This document shows, in pieces, positions 35,055 through 43,557 of a DNA stretch of 64,000 bases. Origin of the DNA: JANQMX01 sp965247175 (GTDB taxonomy: Bacteria > Pseudomonadota > Alphaproteobacteria > Kiloniellales > DSM-21159); NCBI GenBank assembly GCA_965247175.1, contig OZ252006.1, positions 1,674,001 through 1,738,000 on the forward strand. The letters run 5' to 3'. The first letter of the stretch is position 1, and every line of letters starts with the position of its first letter. The translations under genes were made by a program, and so were the position numbers. Below the pieces are notes generated by a model. It saw nothing but the letters and a program-made list of their open reading frames with translations, was not told where the DNA came from and did no database searches.

Positions 35055-35545
35055 ACGCGCTTCTCCATCATGATCACCGCCTTGGCGCCGCCCTCGGTCT
35101 CCTGTTCACCGACAGGCACGAAACCCAGCGACTCGTGAAAGCGCAGCGAGCCGGGGTTGGGCGGACGGCTGTTGACCTCGCAAGTGACCCGCCCGGCCTC
35201 ACCATCCGCGTGCATCTTGGCGAAAGCGAAGAGGTCGTTGTAGAGCGCGACGCCAATGCCCTGCCCGCGCGCCTCCTCTGCCACCATCACCCGGTCGATG
35301 TAGAGAAATGACTCGTAGCGCGCTCTGAACCAAAGGAAGTTCGGGCTGTCGTAGTCGGCCTCTGGCCAAAAGGCGAGCAGCGCGCCGAGCGGCTGCGCAT
35401 CCTTGAGCAACAAGCGGGCATAGCCCGCCTCACCGATCAGCTTGCTGGCTTTTGCCGAGGTCAAAGCGCTGACCGCCGGCAAGCAAGCCTGATTGAGATC
35501 GAGAAACCACGCATGATCCGCTGCGGCCAGTGCGCGGATGGTCAT
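35051..35545 (-). CDS. GNAT-family N-acetyltransferase
   Basis: The 164-residue protein has the GNAT acetyl-CoA-binding segment VMVAEEARGQGIGVALYNDLFAFAK (about 90-114) and the late beta strand RFHESLGFVPVGEQ (about 136-150). It is flanked by ATGA-type overlaps with the EAL gene upstream and the secreted protein downstream, so the three form one transcript. The acceptor is unknown. Confidence 0.85.
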   Translation of the reverse strand: MTIRALAAADHAWFLDLNQACLPAVSALTSAKASKLIGEAGYARLLLKDAQPLGALLAFWPEADYDSPNFLWFRARYESFLYIDRVMVAEEARGQGIGVALYNDLFAFAKMHADGEAGRVTCEVNSRPPNPGSLRFHESLGFVPVGEQETEGGAKAVIMMEKRV

Positions 35546-36789
35546 GGCGCCGCACCCGAGAACGCCGGGATGCGCTCGATCGCCGTCTCCGGTGCCATGG
35601 GCCGGCCGAAGAGATAACCCTGCCCCATGTGGCAGCCGAGCTGGCGCAGCAGTTCCACCTCCTGGTCGCTTTCGATTCCTTCGGCGATGATCTCAAGCTC
35701 CAAGGCTCCGGCGAGCTGCGCAATGGCGCGGGTGATCTTGTAGCTATTGCTGTTGCTCAGAAGCGAGCGGATGAAGGATGCGTCGATCTTGAGACCATCG
35801 ATCGGGAAGCTGTGGAGATAGGACAGGCTTGAGTAGCCGGTGCCGAAGTCGTCAAGCACGCTGCGCACACCGATCGACTTCAATCCCGTGAGGATCTCGG
35901 CCACCCGCGTCGGGTTGGCCAGCAGCACGCTCTCCGTCAGCTCGATTTTGATCTGCTCGGGTTCCGCGCCGCTCCGCCGCAGGCCGCCTTCAATGTGGGA
36001 AACGAGATCTTCCTCGTCGAAGCGCACCGCCGAGAGGTTGACGCTGACGAAGGGCTTGGCCCCGTCAAGCCCCTGGGCCGCTAGCAGATCGCGGGCGAAG
36101 GAAAAGGCTTGGTCAAAGGTGCTTCGGTCGACGGCACCGATCAGTCCGGCCCGCTCTGCAAGAGGCACGAAGTGATTGGGCGCGACATTGCCGAGTTCCG
36201 GATGCCGCCAGCGGGCCAAGGCCTCGAACCCGGCGAGCTGGCCGTCGGAAAGATGCACGATGGGCTGATAGGCCACCTGGAGCTCCCCAGACTGGACGGC
36301 GTCAAGCAAGCGCCGCTCGGTCCGCAGAACGCTCTTGGCTTCCTGCGGGTCCAGCATCGGCCGGTGATCGAAATCCCCCGCCGGCGCCGGCTCGCATGGG
36401 TTAGCATTGCGCGAGCCGCCCTGGATATCGCGCAGCCGCCGCAACAGCGTTTCTAGCAGCAGCGCCACGACCGGATCCGCGTCGCGCAGCTTGTAACGAA
36501 GCTGCTCGGCGGAAATGACCAAGAGCTCGCTGTCCGAGATCGCGCGGATCGTTGCTGTGCGGTCCGAGCCGGCGATCAAACCCATCTCGCCAACCACCTC
36601 GCCGGGGCCGAGACGCGCCAGTATGACCTCGCCGTCACCGGTCTTGGCCACCACCTCGACCAGTCCCGATTCGACGATGTAGGCCCGGTCCGAGGAGTCG
36701 CCCTGCTGAAAAAGGGTTTCGCCGCCCGCCAGTTGGACGTTCGAATCGTTGGGGCCAAGCAGGCCCAGCGGATTACCAGCCCCCGACAC
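35542..36789 (-). CDS. CNBD-EAL protein: cyclic-nucleotide-binding c-di-GMP phosphodiesterase
   Basis: The protein has an N-terminal cyclic nucleotide-binding domain (about 10-125, with LFQQGDSSDRAYIVESG and RLGPGEVVGEMGLIAGSDRTATIRA; the GE...R..T phosphate cassette is present) and a C-terminal EAL domain (about 170-410). All EAL catalytic motifs are intact: EALARW, NLSAVRF, ELTES, DDFGTGYSSL, the lysine in DGLKID, and AEGIE. It should hydrolyse c-di-GMP under cAMP or cGMP control. I chose the GTG at 36789, which follows GAGGAG at seven bases and overlaps the isomerase 3' end; an ATG at 36807 or the longest frame to 36843 are alternatives. Confidence 0.88.
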   Translation of the reverse strand: MSGAGNPLGLLGPNDSNVQLAGGETLFQQGDSSDRAYIVESGLVEVVAKTGDGEVILARLGPGEVVGEMGLIAGSDRTATIRAISDSELLVISAEQLRYKLRDADPVVALLLETLLRRLRDIQGGSRNANPCEPAPAGDFDHRPMLDPQEAKSVLRTERRLLDAVQSGELQVAYQPIVHLSDGQLAGFEALARWRHPELGNVAPNHFVPLAERAGLIGAVDRSTFDQAFSFARDLLAAQGLDGAKPFVSVNLSAVRFDEEDLVSHIEGGLRRSGAEPEQIKIELTESVLLANPTRVAEILTGLKSIGVRSVLDDFGTGYSSLSYLHSFPIDGLKIDASFIRSLLSNSNSYKITRAIAQLAGALELEIIAEGIESDQEVELLRQLGCHMGQGYLFGRPMAPETAIERIPAFSGAAP

Positions 36790-37375
36790 GCACCCACTCC
36801 TCGACATCGGAGATGCGGTCATGGCCCCAGAAGGGCTCGCCATCGACGATAAAATAAGGGGAACCGAATACGCCGGCGCCGATCGCCGCGTCGACCTTTG
36901 CCCGCGCCAGGTCCTTGACGCTCGGGTCCTGCAATGCCGCGGCCAAGCCGTCTTTGTCGAAGCCTAAGTCCGCCGCGACAGAGAGAATGTTGGCGACGCC
37001 GCTCATGTCTTGGCCTTCCGCAAAGGCACGCCTGAAGACCTCCTTGGCCAGTCGCCTGGCATCCTCCGGGTTTTTCTGCTCAAGCCAATAGAAAGCACGG
37101 ACGGCCGCAACGGACATGAAGGGAAAGGGGCGCGGCCAAGTGAGCGGCACGCCGTTGCGGCGCGCGGAGCGCACCATGTCGTGCCGCGAGTACTCGCCCT
37201 TCATGGGGATATCGATCAAAGGTTGTCCACCGACGATCTTGTAGACGGCCCCCAGCAGATAAGGTCGCCAGCTCACCTCACGGCCGACCACCGCCATGCG
37301 CTCATCGATGCAGCATGCAGCCAAGTAGCCGTAAGGGCTGGAAAAGTCGAAATAGAACTCGACCGGAGCGGGCAT
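36773..37375 (-). CDS. 2-hydroxychromene-2-carboxylate isomerase (GST kappa/DsbA-like)
   Basis: The 200-residue thioredoxin-fold protein begins FYFDFSSPYGYLA, with the catalytic serine in the CxxC place (SSPYGYL), and ends with VFGSPYFIVDGEPFWGHDRI, the hallmark of this isomerase family. Known members act in naphthalene and polycyclic aromatic degradation; many homologues in non-degraders have unknown glutathione-dependent roles. No other aromatic genes are nearby. It is followed by the CNBD-EAL gene, which overlaps its 3' end. Confidence 0.85.
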   Translation of the reverse strand: MPAPVEFYFDFSSPYGYLAACCIDERMAVVGREVSWRPYLLGAVYKIVGGQPLIDIPMKGEYSRHDMVRSARRNGVPLTWPRPFPFMSVAAVRAFYWLEQKNPEDARRLAKEVFRRAFAEGQDMSGVANILSVAADLGFDKDGLAAALQDPSVKDLARAKVDAAIGAGVFGSPYFIVDGEPFWGHDRISDVEEWVRVGGW

Positions 37376-37384
37376 GGCAGATTC

Positions 37385-38170
37385 CTAAGCCTTCTCGTTG
37401 CGGCGCACCTTGAGCAGCCACTCTACCGCAGTGGGAAAATCACTCAACAGAGCCGAAGGCGAAGGTGCTATTCCTCCTTCGTCTCCCGGTAGGTACTTGC
37501 CGGTCTGCACCAGAATGCCCTGCAGGCCGCAGTCCATGGCGCCCGCGATGTCGGCTTCCGCGTCATCTCCGATCATGACGACCTCGCCGGCAGGCAAGTC
37601 GAGGGAAGACAGCGCCGCCGCGAAAAAGCCCTCTGCCGGCTTGCCGAGCAGAGTTGCTTCTCGCCTCGTCGCATACTCCAGAGCGGTCACGAAGGCGCCA
37701 GCGTCGATGCTGAGCTCGCCGTCGGCATCCTTGAAGGCCCGGTTCTTGGCCAGCGCATAGAAGGCTGCCCCTTCCATCAGCGCACGAAAAGCCGCGTTCA
37801 TGGCGTCGTAGGTGAAACCATCGGCGGCATCTCCGACCACCACCGCCACACCGCCCGTGGCGTTCTCGGTTCCGACAAAGTCCTCTTCGAGATTGGGATG
37901 AACCAGGAGATGGGGCTTGAGCCCCTGCTCCATCAAAAGCGTTCGAGCCGCGATTGCGGGCATGAAAAGCTGGTCCGGGCCGATGTCGAGACCCATCGCG
38001 TGCAGGTCCGCCAGCATCTGCCGGCGAGAACGGCGCGTGGTGTTGGTGATGCAACGGAGCGGCACCCCCGCCGCACGCAGTTGGTCTAGAGCCTCCGGCG
38101 CGCCCGGCAGCGCTTTCTCGCCCTCAAGCACGACACCACCCAAGTCCAGCAGCACGCCCTCGATCGTCAT
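37385..38170 (-). CDS. HAD-IIA family phosphatase (LHPP/HDHD2-like)
   Basis: The 261-residue protein has the HAD nucleophile in LLDLGGVV, motif II TNTTRRSR, a class IIA cap domain, and the motif III/IV region LLGKPAEGFF...VMIGDDAEADIAGAM. The general acid Asp two residues after the nucleophile is replaced by Gly, as in the LHPP/HDHD2-like subfamily (which often has Ser-Gly). This suggests slow or specialised phosphatase activity. The substrate is unknown. It lies nine bases before the isomerase gene and 24 after the acyl-CoA dehydrogenase gene. Confidence 0.85.
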   Translation of the reverse strand: MTIEGVLLDLGGVVLEGEKALPGAPEALDQLRAAGVPLRCITNTTRRSRRQMLADLHAMGLDIGPDQLFMPAIAARTLLMEQGLKPHLLVHPNLEEDFVGTENATGGVAVVVGDAADGFTYDAMNAAFRALMEGAAFYALAKNRAFKDADGELSIDAGAFVTALEYATRREATLLGKPAEGFFAAALSSLDLPAGEVVMIGDDAEADIAGAMDCGLQGILVQTGKYLPGDEGGIAPSPSALLSDFPTAVEWLLKVRRNEKA

Positions 38171-38194
38171 GGCCGCCGCTCCTGGACCGCTTCC

Positions 38195-39340
38195 TCAGTC
38201 GGCGGCGATCTGGCGGGCGATGATCAGCCGCTGAATGTCCGATGTGCCCTCGTAGATCTGACAGACGCGAACGTCCCGATAGATGCGCTCAACGGGATAG
38301 TCCTCGAGATAGCCGTAGCCGCCATGGATCTGGATGGCTGCGGAGCATATCTCCTCCGCCGCCTCGCTGGCATAGAGCTTTGCCATCGCTGCTTCCTTGA
38401 GACAGGGCGCCCCCACGTCCTTAAGAGCGGCCGCATGCAGCGTCATGAGCTCGCCGGCATGCAGCTTGGTCGCCATGTCGGCCAGGCGAAAGCCGACCGC
38501 CTGATGATCCATGATCGGCTTGCCCATGGCCTCCCGCTCCTGGGCATAGGTCAGCGCGTGCCGGTAGGCCGCGCGCGCCATGCCGACAGACTGAGCGGCA
38601 ATGCCGATCCGCCCGCCTTCCAGATTGGAGAGTGCGATGCGATAGCCCTCTCCCTCCTCGCCGAGCAGAAGGTCGGGGGTCAGCTCCACATCCTCGAAGA
38701 CGATCTGGCAGGTGTCCGAGGCCTTCTGCCCCATCTTGTGTTCGACCCGCGCGACCTCGAAGCCTGGTAGGTCAGTGGGCACGATGAAGGCCGAGATGCC
38801 CTTCTTGCCGAGGTCGGGGTCGGTCACGGCGAAAACGATGGCAACGTCCGCATGGCGTCCCGAAGTGATGAACTGCTTGGTGCCGCTCAGCACGTACTTG
38901 TTGCCCGCGCGCCGTGCCTGGCTTCGGATGGCAGAGGCGTCGGAGCCGGCCTGGGGCTCGGTGAGGCAGAAGGCACCCAAGCTTTCGCCGCGCGCCATGG
39001 GCTTAAGAAAACGCTCTTTCTGCTCACTGCTGCCATAGCGCAGGATGGGCTGACAGCCGACCGAGTTGTGCACACTCATGATGGTCGAGCAGGAGCCGTC
39101 GCCTTCCGCCACTTCGGTCAAGGCCAAGGCGTAGGCAACGGTATCAGTGCCGGCGCCATCCCACTCGGGCGGCACGGTCATGCCCATGAAACCGAGGCGC
39201 CCCATCTCTGCGACGGCGTCTCGCGGGAAGCGGCCCTCGCGGTCCCACTCGGCTGAGAAGGGCGCCAGCTGTTCCTGCGCGAACTGCCGCGCCGTGTCGC
39301 GGATGAGGCGTTGGTCCTCAGTGAGCAGAGGGGCAGTCAT
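38195..39340 (-). CDS. acyl-CoA dehydrogenase (short-chain type)
   Basis: The protein has the FAD and substrate motifs AFCLTEPQAGSDAS, GTKQFITSGRHADV, NLEGGRIGIAAQSVGMAR and QIHGGYGYLEDYPVERIYRD, with the catalytic glutamate in the normal position, YEGTSDIQ (near residue 370). It should introduce the alpha-beta double bond into short or branched acyl-CoAs. I chose the ATG at 39340; a longer frame begins at 39376, and both overlap the DUF3291 gene. It belongs to a block with an SDR, a carboxylase beta subunit and a second dehydrogenase. Confidence 0.88.
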   Translation of the reverse strand: MTAPLLTEDQRLIRDTARQFAQEQLAPFSAEWDREGRFPRDAVAEMGRLGFMGMTVPPEWDGAGTDTVAYALALTEVAEGDGSCSTIMSVHNSVGCQPILRYGSSEQKERFLKPMARGESLGAFCLTEPQAGSDASAIRSQARRAGNKYVLSGTKQFITSGRHADVAIVFAVTDPDLGKKGISAFIVPTDLPGFEVARVEHKMGQKASDTCQIVFEDVELTPDLLLGEEGEGYRIALSNLEGGRIGIAAQSVGMARAAYRHALTYAQEREAMGKPIMDHQAVGFRLADMATKLHAGELMTLHAAALKDVGAPCLKEAAMAKLYASEAAEEICSAAIQIHGGYGYLEDYPVERIYRDVRVCQIYEGTSDIQRLIIARQIAAD

Positions 39341-39824
39341 CGAGATCGTTTTGCTGTTGAGGGGTGCTGCCGACATCGGGCGGCGCGAAGCGCTGCTTGA
39401 AGGTGAAGGCCTGGGGCGTCGGGCCGTGTCTGGCCAGCAAACGAAGGCGCTCCAGAGCTTCCTCGATGGTCGGACGATGATCGCTGGGCACCCACCAGAG
39501 AGTCATGAAAGGGCCTTCCCAGCGCTCGAACCAGGCGCGGCGGCCTGCCATGACCTTCACGTGCGCGGAGCGGTAAACGTAGTCAGCCAGGCTCTCCACG
39601 TCTTCCCAGACCGACATGTTGATGATGACACGCGGGTCGTCGTTGACCGTCAGATTGGTCGCGTTGCCGCTACCCTCGTCCTTCAGGCGCCAGACGAAGC
39701 CCGGGCTGGCCTCGGCCAGCGCATTGATGCTCTCGAGCTGGCTCACGAAGCCTTCCATGATCTGATCTTCGAGCGGCGCGACGATGCGGCCGATGTTCAC
39801 CTGGGCCAAAAGAAAGTCGCTCAA
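39318..39824 (-). CDS. DUF3291-like protein
   Basis: The 168-residue protein matches DUF3291: AQVNIGRIVAPLEDQIMEGF, PGFVWRLKDEGSGNATNL, INMSVWEDVESLADYVYRSAH, and WEGPFMTLWWVPSDHRPT. This is a dimeric alpha-beta barrel-like fold; some relatives are monooxygenase-like. I chose the TTG at 39824 because AAGGGAG lies six to seven bases before it; a GTG six codons upstream contains that ribosome site within it. The function is unknown. Confidence 0.75.
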   Translation of the reverse strand: MSDFLLAQVNIGRIVAPLEDQIMEGFVSQLESINALAEASPGFVWRLKDEGSGNATNLTVNDDPRVIINMSVWEDVESLADYVYRSAHVKVMAGRRAWFERWEGPFMTLWWVPSDHRPTIEEALERLRLLARHGPTPQAFTFKQRFAPPDVGSTPQQQNDLDDCPSAH

Positions 39825-39863
39825 GGCTTTGTCTCCCTTCACTCTTGTGCGAAGTGCGTCAAG

Positions 39864-40547
39864 CTACCACGGCAGCTCTTGGCCGTCATAGTTGAAGAAC
39901 TTTCCGTTGTCCGAAGCGTCGAGCTTCGCAATGACGTTGCGCATGCCGGCGACGGACTGCTCAACCGTGATCTCCGCTTCCGGCCCGCCCATCTCCGTCT
40001 GCACCCAGCCGGGATGGAAGCAGATGACGATGAAGCCTTCCGGCCCGAGGGCGTTGGCCTGGCACTTGGTGACCATGTTCAGTGTTGCCTTCGAGGTCCG
40101 GTAGATCGTGGCATTGCTCTTTTGATTGCCGCCGATCGAGCCCATCCTTGAGGACATGTTCACGATCACCTTGCGCTCGCTGGCGCGCATCGAGCCAATG
40201 AAGGCTTCGGCCATCCGCATGGGCGCCATGGCATTGGCCTGCAGCGCGTCCATCCAGGCGTTGTAGTCCGTGTGGCCGAACCCCTCGGTCGGGCCCATGA
40301 CACCGGCGTTGTTGATCAAAAGGTCGATCGGCTCGTCCGACATCTCGCGCGCCAAGCCTTGGACCCTGAGCCCATCGGTAACATCGAGCCGGTGGAGCAC
40401 AACCTCACCACCGCAATCCTCCCGCAAGGCCTTCGCCTTGTCCGGGTGGCGGCAACAAGCGTGAACCCGCCAGCCGTCGCGCCCGTAGGTTCTCGCGTAC
40501 TGCAGGCCGATGCCGCGATTGGCCCCGGTAATCAATACTGTCGGCAC
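39864..40547 (-). CDS. short-chain dehydrogenase/reductase
   Basis: The 227-residue Rossmann protein has the NAD(P)-binding TGANRGIGLQYA motif (residues 7-18), NNAGV (about 84-88), Ser in VNMSSRMGS and the YRTSK catalytic Tyr/Lys (about 150-154). The C-terminal HPGWVQTEMGG is normal for the family. The GTG start follows GGAGAGGG. The substrate is unknown, though the surrounding acyl-CoA genes suggest a carbonyl or hydroxyacyl substrate. Confidence 0.88.
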   Translation of the reverse strand: MPTVLITGANRGIGLQYARTYGRDGWRVHACCRHPDKAKALREDCGGEVVLHRLDVTDGLRVQGLAREMSDEPIDLLINNAGVMGPTEGFGHTDYNAWMDALQANAMAPMRMAEAFIGSMRASERKVIVNMSSRMGSIGGNQKSNATIYRTSKATLNMVTKCQANALGPEGFIVICFHPGWVQTEMGGPEAEITVEQSVAGMRNVIAKLDASDNGKFFNYDGQELPW

Positions 40548-40680
40548 ACGCCCTCTCCTCCAAAATCACATCCCTGAATGCACCCGGCCGCCGTTCTTGA
40601 TGGGCGGCCTGGGAGTTCGCTTGCCATCTGTCGCGGCAGCTTGCCCCTTACCTGGGCACGGAGCACAAGCTCGCAAACGC

Positions 40681-42288
40681 CTACATCCGAAAAATGCCGA
40701 AGCGGGTCGGTTCGATCGGCGCATTGAGGCTCATGGACAGCCCGAGCGCCAAGGCCATGCGGCTCTCCACCGGGTCGACGATGCCGTCGTCCCAGAGGCG
40801 CGCGCTGGCGTAGTAGGGATGGCCCTGCAGTTCATACTGCTCACGAATAGGCGCCTTGAAGGTTTCCTCTTCGTCTTCGCTCCAGGCGCCGCCCCGGCTT
40901 TCGATCCCGTCGCGGCGCACGGTGGCTAGCACGTTGGCAGCCTGCTCTCCGCCCATCACCGAGATGCGCGCGTTCGGCCACATCCAGAGCAGCCGCGGCG
41001 CGAAGGCGCGGCCGCACATACCATAGTTGCCGGCCCCGAAGGAGCCGCCGACCACCAGGGTGAACTTGGGCACTTGGGCACAAGACACCGCCGTCACCAG
41101 CTTGGCGCCGTCCTTGGCGATGCCGCCCGCTTCATACTTCCGGCCGACCATGAAGCCGGAGATGTTCTGCAGAAAAATCAGTGGGATGGAGCGCTGGCAG
41201 CAAAGCTCGATGAAGTGGGCGCCCTTCAGCGACGACTCCGAGAAGAGAATGCCGTTGTTGGCCAGGATGCCGACCGGATAGCCGTTGATATGGGCAAAGC
41301 CGGTCACCAGGGTCGTACCGTAGAGCGCCTTGAACTCGTCGAACTCACTGCCGTCGACCAGCCGGGCGATGACCTCCTTGACGTCGTAGGGCTTGCGCAA
41401 GTCCGTCGGGACGATGCCGTAGAGTTCCTCGGGGTCGTAGAGCGGCTCCCGTGGACTCACCAGCTCCAGCGACTGATGCTTGGGGCGGTTGAGGTGGGCG
41501 ACGACACGCCGCGCGATGGCCAGCGCATGCTCGTCGTTCTCGGCATAGTGGTCTGTGACCCCTGAGGTGCGGCTGTGCACATCGGCGCCCCCTAGGTCTT
41601 CCGCGCTGACCACCTCGCCCGTGGCGGCCTTCACCAGCGGCGGACCACCGAGGAAGATGGTCCCTTGGCCTTTGACGATGATGGACTCGTCCGACATGGC
41701 CGGGACGTAGGCGCCGCCGGCGGTACAGGAACCCATGACCACGGCGATCTGCGGCACGCCAGCGGCCGACAGCGTCGCCTGGTTGTAGAAGATGCGGCCG
41801 AAATGGTCCCGATCCGGGAAGACCTCGTCCTGGCGCGGCAGGTTGGCGCCCCCGGAGTCGACCAGATAGATGCAGGGCAGCCGGTTCTCCCGCGCAATCT
41901 CCTGCGCGCGCAGGTGCTTCTTGACGGTCAGCGGGTAGTAGGTGCCGCCCTTCACCGTGGCGTCGTTGGCGATGATGACGCACTCGCGCCCCGAAACCCG
42001 GCCAATCCCCGTGACCAGCCCCGCTGCCGGCACCGCCTCGCCGTAGACGTCGTAGGCGGCCATCTGTGACAGCTCGAGAAAGGGCGCGCCGGCGTCCATC
42101 AGCCGGCGGATGCGCTCACGCGGCAAAAGCTTGCCGCGGGCCTCGTGCTTGGCGCGGGCCGCCTCGCCGCCGCCTTCCCGGATGTCAGCCGTCTTCTCGC
42201 GCAGGTCCTCAATGAGGGCACGCATGGCCGCCGCGTTCTCGCGGTACTCGCTGCTACGGGTGTCGGCTTGGCTCCGGATGACACTCAT
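40681..42288 (-). CDS. mccB: methylcrotonyl-CoA carboxylase, carboxyltransferase beta subunit
   Basis: The 535-residue carboxyltransferase has two crotonase-like domains. The N-terminal half includes RERIRRLMDAGAPFLELS and SGGANLPRQDEVFPDRDHFGRIFYNQA; the C-terminal half includes LLFLQNISGFMVGRKYEAGGIAKDGAK-like text and GSFGAGNYGMCGRAF. These are typical of methylcrotonyl-CoA carboxylase beta subunits, which transfer carboxyl from biotin to 3-methylcrotonyl-CoA. The alpha subunit is encoded 35 kb away at 3.4-5.4 kb. It is 47 bases downstream of an acyl-CoA dehydrogenase gene. Equivalent to liuB. Confidence 0.92.
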   Translation of the reverse strand: MSVIRSQADTRSSEYRENAAAMRALIEDLREKTADIREGGGEAARAKHEARGKLLPRERIRRLMDAGAPFLELSQMAAYDVYGEAVPAAGLVTGIGRVSGRECVIIANDATVKGGTYYPLTVKKHLRAQEIARENRLPCIYLVDSGGANLPRQDEVFPDRDHFGRIFYNQATLSAAGVPQIAVVMGSCTAGGAYVPAMSDESIIVKGQGTIFLGGPPLVKAATGEVVSAEDLGGADVHSRTSGVTDHYAENDEHALAIARRVVAHLNRPKHQSLELVSPREPLYDPEELYGIVPTDLRKPYDVKEVIARLVDGSEFDEFKALYGTTLVTGFAHINGYPVGILANNGILFSESSLKGAHFIELCCQRSIPLIFLQNISGFMVGRKYEAGGIAKDGAKLVTAVSCAQVPKFTLVVGGSFGAGNYGMCGRAFAPRLLWMWPNARISVMGGEQAANVLATVRRDGIESRGGAWSEDEEETFKAPIREQYELQGHPYYASARLWDDGIVDPVESRMALALGLSMSLNAPIEPTRFGIFRM

Positions 42289-42335
42289 CGCGCGCTCCTT
42301 AGCATTGCCGGCAAGGGATAGGCCAGAGCCACCGC

Positions 42336-43496
42336 TCAGTAACTTCGGGGCAATCCAAGGACATGCTCCGAGAGATAGCTCAGGATGAGATTGGTCGAGA
42401 TCGGCGCCACCTGATAGAGGCGGGCCTCGCGGTACTTGCGTTCCACGTCGAACTCCTCAGCAAAGCCGTAGCCGCCGTGGGTCTGCAGGCAGGCCTCACC
42501 GGCGGCCCAGGACGCATCGGCGGCCAGCAGCTTCGCCAGGTTGGCCTGCTCGCCGCAGCGCTCGCCGCCGTCGTAGAGTCGGCAAGCCTCCGTCACCATC
42601 AGCCGCGCCGCCTGAAGCTGACTGTAGGCGCGCGCCAGGGGAAACTGAATGCCCTGATTCTGCCCGATGGGCCGCCCGAAGACCTGGCGCTCCTTGGCAT
42701 AGGCACAGGCCTTCTCGAGGAACCAGCGGGCGTCGCCCAGGCACTCGGCGGCGATCAGGATGCGCTCAGCGTTCATGCCGTCCAGGATGTAGCGGAAGCC
42801 CTGCCCCTCCTCACCGATCAGGTTCTCGGCCGGGACCAGCAGGTCGTCGAAGAAGATCTCCGTCGTCGCATGGTTCATCATGGTGCGCAGGGGCCGGATG
42901 GTGACGCCCTTGCCCACGGCCGCGCGGAGGTCGACCAGGAAGACCGACAGGCCTTCGCCCTTGCGAACGACCTGGTCCTTCGGCGTGGTGCGGGCCAGCA
43001 GCAGCATGAGATCGCTGTGCTCAGCCCGGCTGGTCCAGACCTTCTGACCATTGACCCGGTAACTATCGCCCTCCCGCACCGCCGTGGTGCGTAGCGAGAG
43101 GGTGTCGGTGCCGCTGCTCGGCTCGGTCACGCCGAAGGCCTGCAGCCGGAGGGATCCGCTGGCGATCTCCGGCAGATACTTCTCCCGCTGCGCGGCGGTG
43201 CCGTGACGCAGCAATGTGCCCATGGTGTACATCTGTGCATGGCAGGCGGCGCCGTTACCGCCCGATGCTTGGATCTCTTCCAGGATGGCCGCGGCAGCCG
43301 CGAGCGGCAGGCCCGAACCGCCGTAGGCTTCCGGAATCAAGGCCGCGAGATAACCGGCCTCGGTCAAGGCGGCGACGAACTCGCTGGGATAGGCGCGGTC
43401 CCTATCCTTCTCCCGCCAGTAGTCGTTCGGGAAGCGGGCGCAGAGCGCGCGCACGGCCTCACGTATTTCTTGATAGTCCTGGGTTTCCAATGGCAT
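42336..43496 (-). CDS. acyl-CoA dehydrogenase, candidate isovaleryl-CoA-type enzyme
   Basis: The 386-residue flavoprotein has the dehydrogenase motifs AFGVTEPSSGTDT, GQKVWTSRAEHSD, and TMMNHATTEIFFDD, and the C-terminal THGGYGFAEEFDVERKYREARLYQ. The usual catalytic Glu (YEGT) is missing; that site reads VAPIST. A glutamate occurs instead in the helix MNAERILIAAE, where isovaleryl-CoA and long-chain dehydrogenases carry theirs. Being directly upstream of mccB, it is a good candidate for the isovaleryl-CoA step of leucine breakdown, although the overall sequence is not that of the standard Ivd. Confidence 0.8.
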   Translation of the reverse strand: MPLETQDYQEIREAVRALCARFPNDYWREKDRDRAYPSEFVAALTEAGYLAALIPEAYGGSGLPLAAAAAILEEIQASGGNGAACHAQMYTMGTLLRHGTAAQREKYLPEIASGSLRLQAFGVTEPSSGTDTLSLRTTAVREGDSYRVNGQKVWTSRAEHSDLMLLLARTTPKDQVVRKGEGLSVFLVDLRAAVGKGVTIRPLRTMMNHATTEIFFDDLLVPAENLIGEEGQGFRYILDGMNAERILIAAECLGDARWFLEKACAYAKERQVFGRPIGQNQGIQFPLARAYSQLQAARLMVTEACRLYDGGERCGEQANLAKLLAADASWAAGEACLQTHGGYGFAEEFDVERKYREARLYQVAPISTNLILSYLSEHVLGLPRSY

Positions 43497-43557
43497 GGGA
43501 TGGGACGTTGAAGAGCTAGGGTTGCCGACGGCAAGGCGATAGCATCAGGACGCAGCC

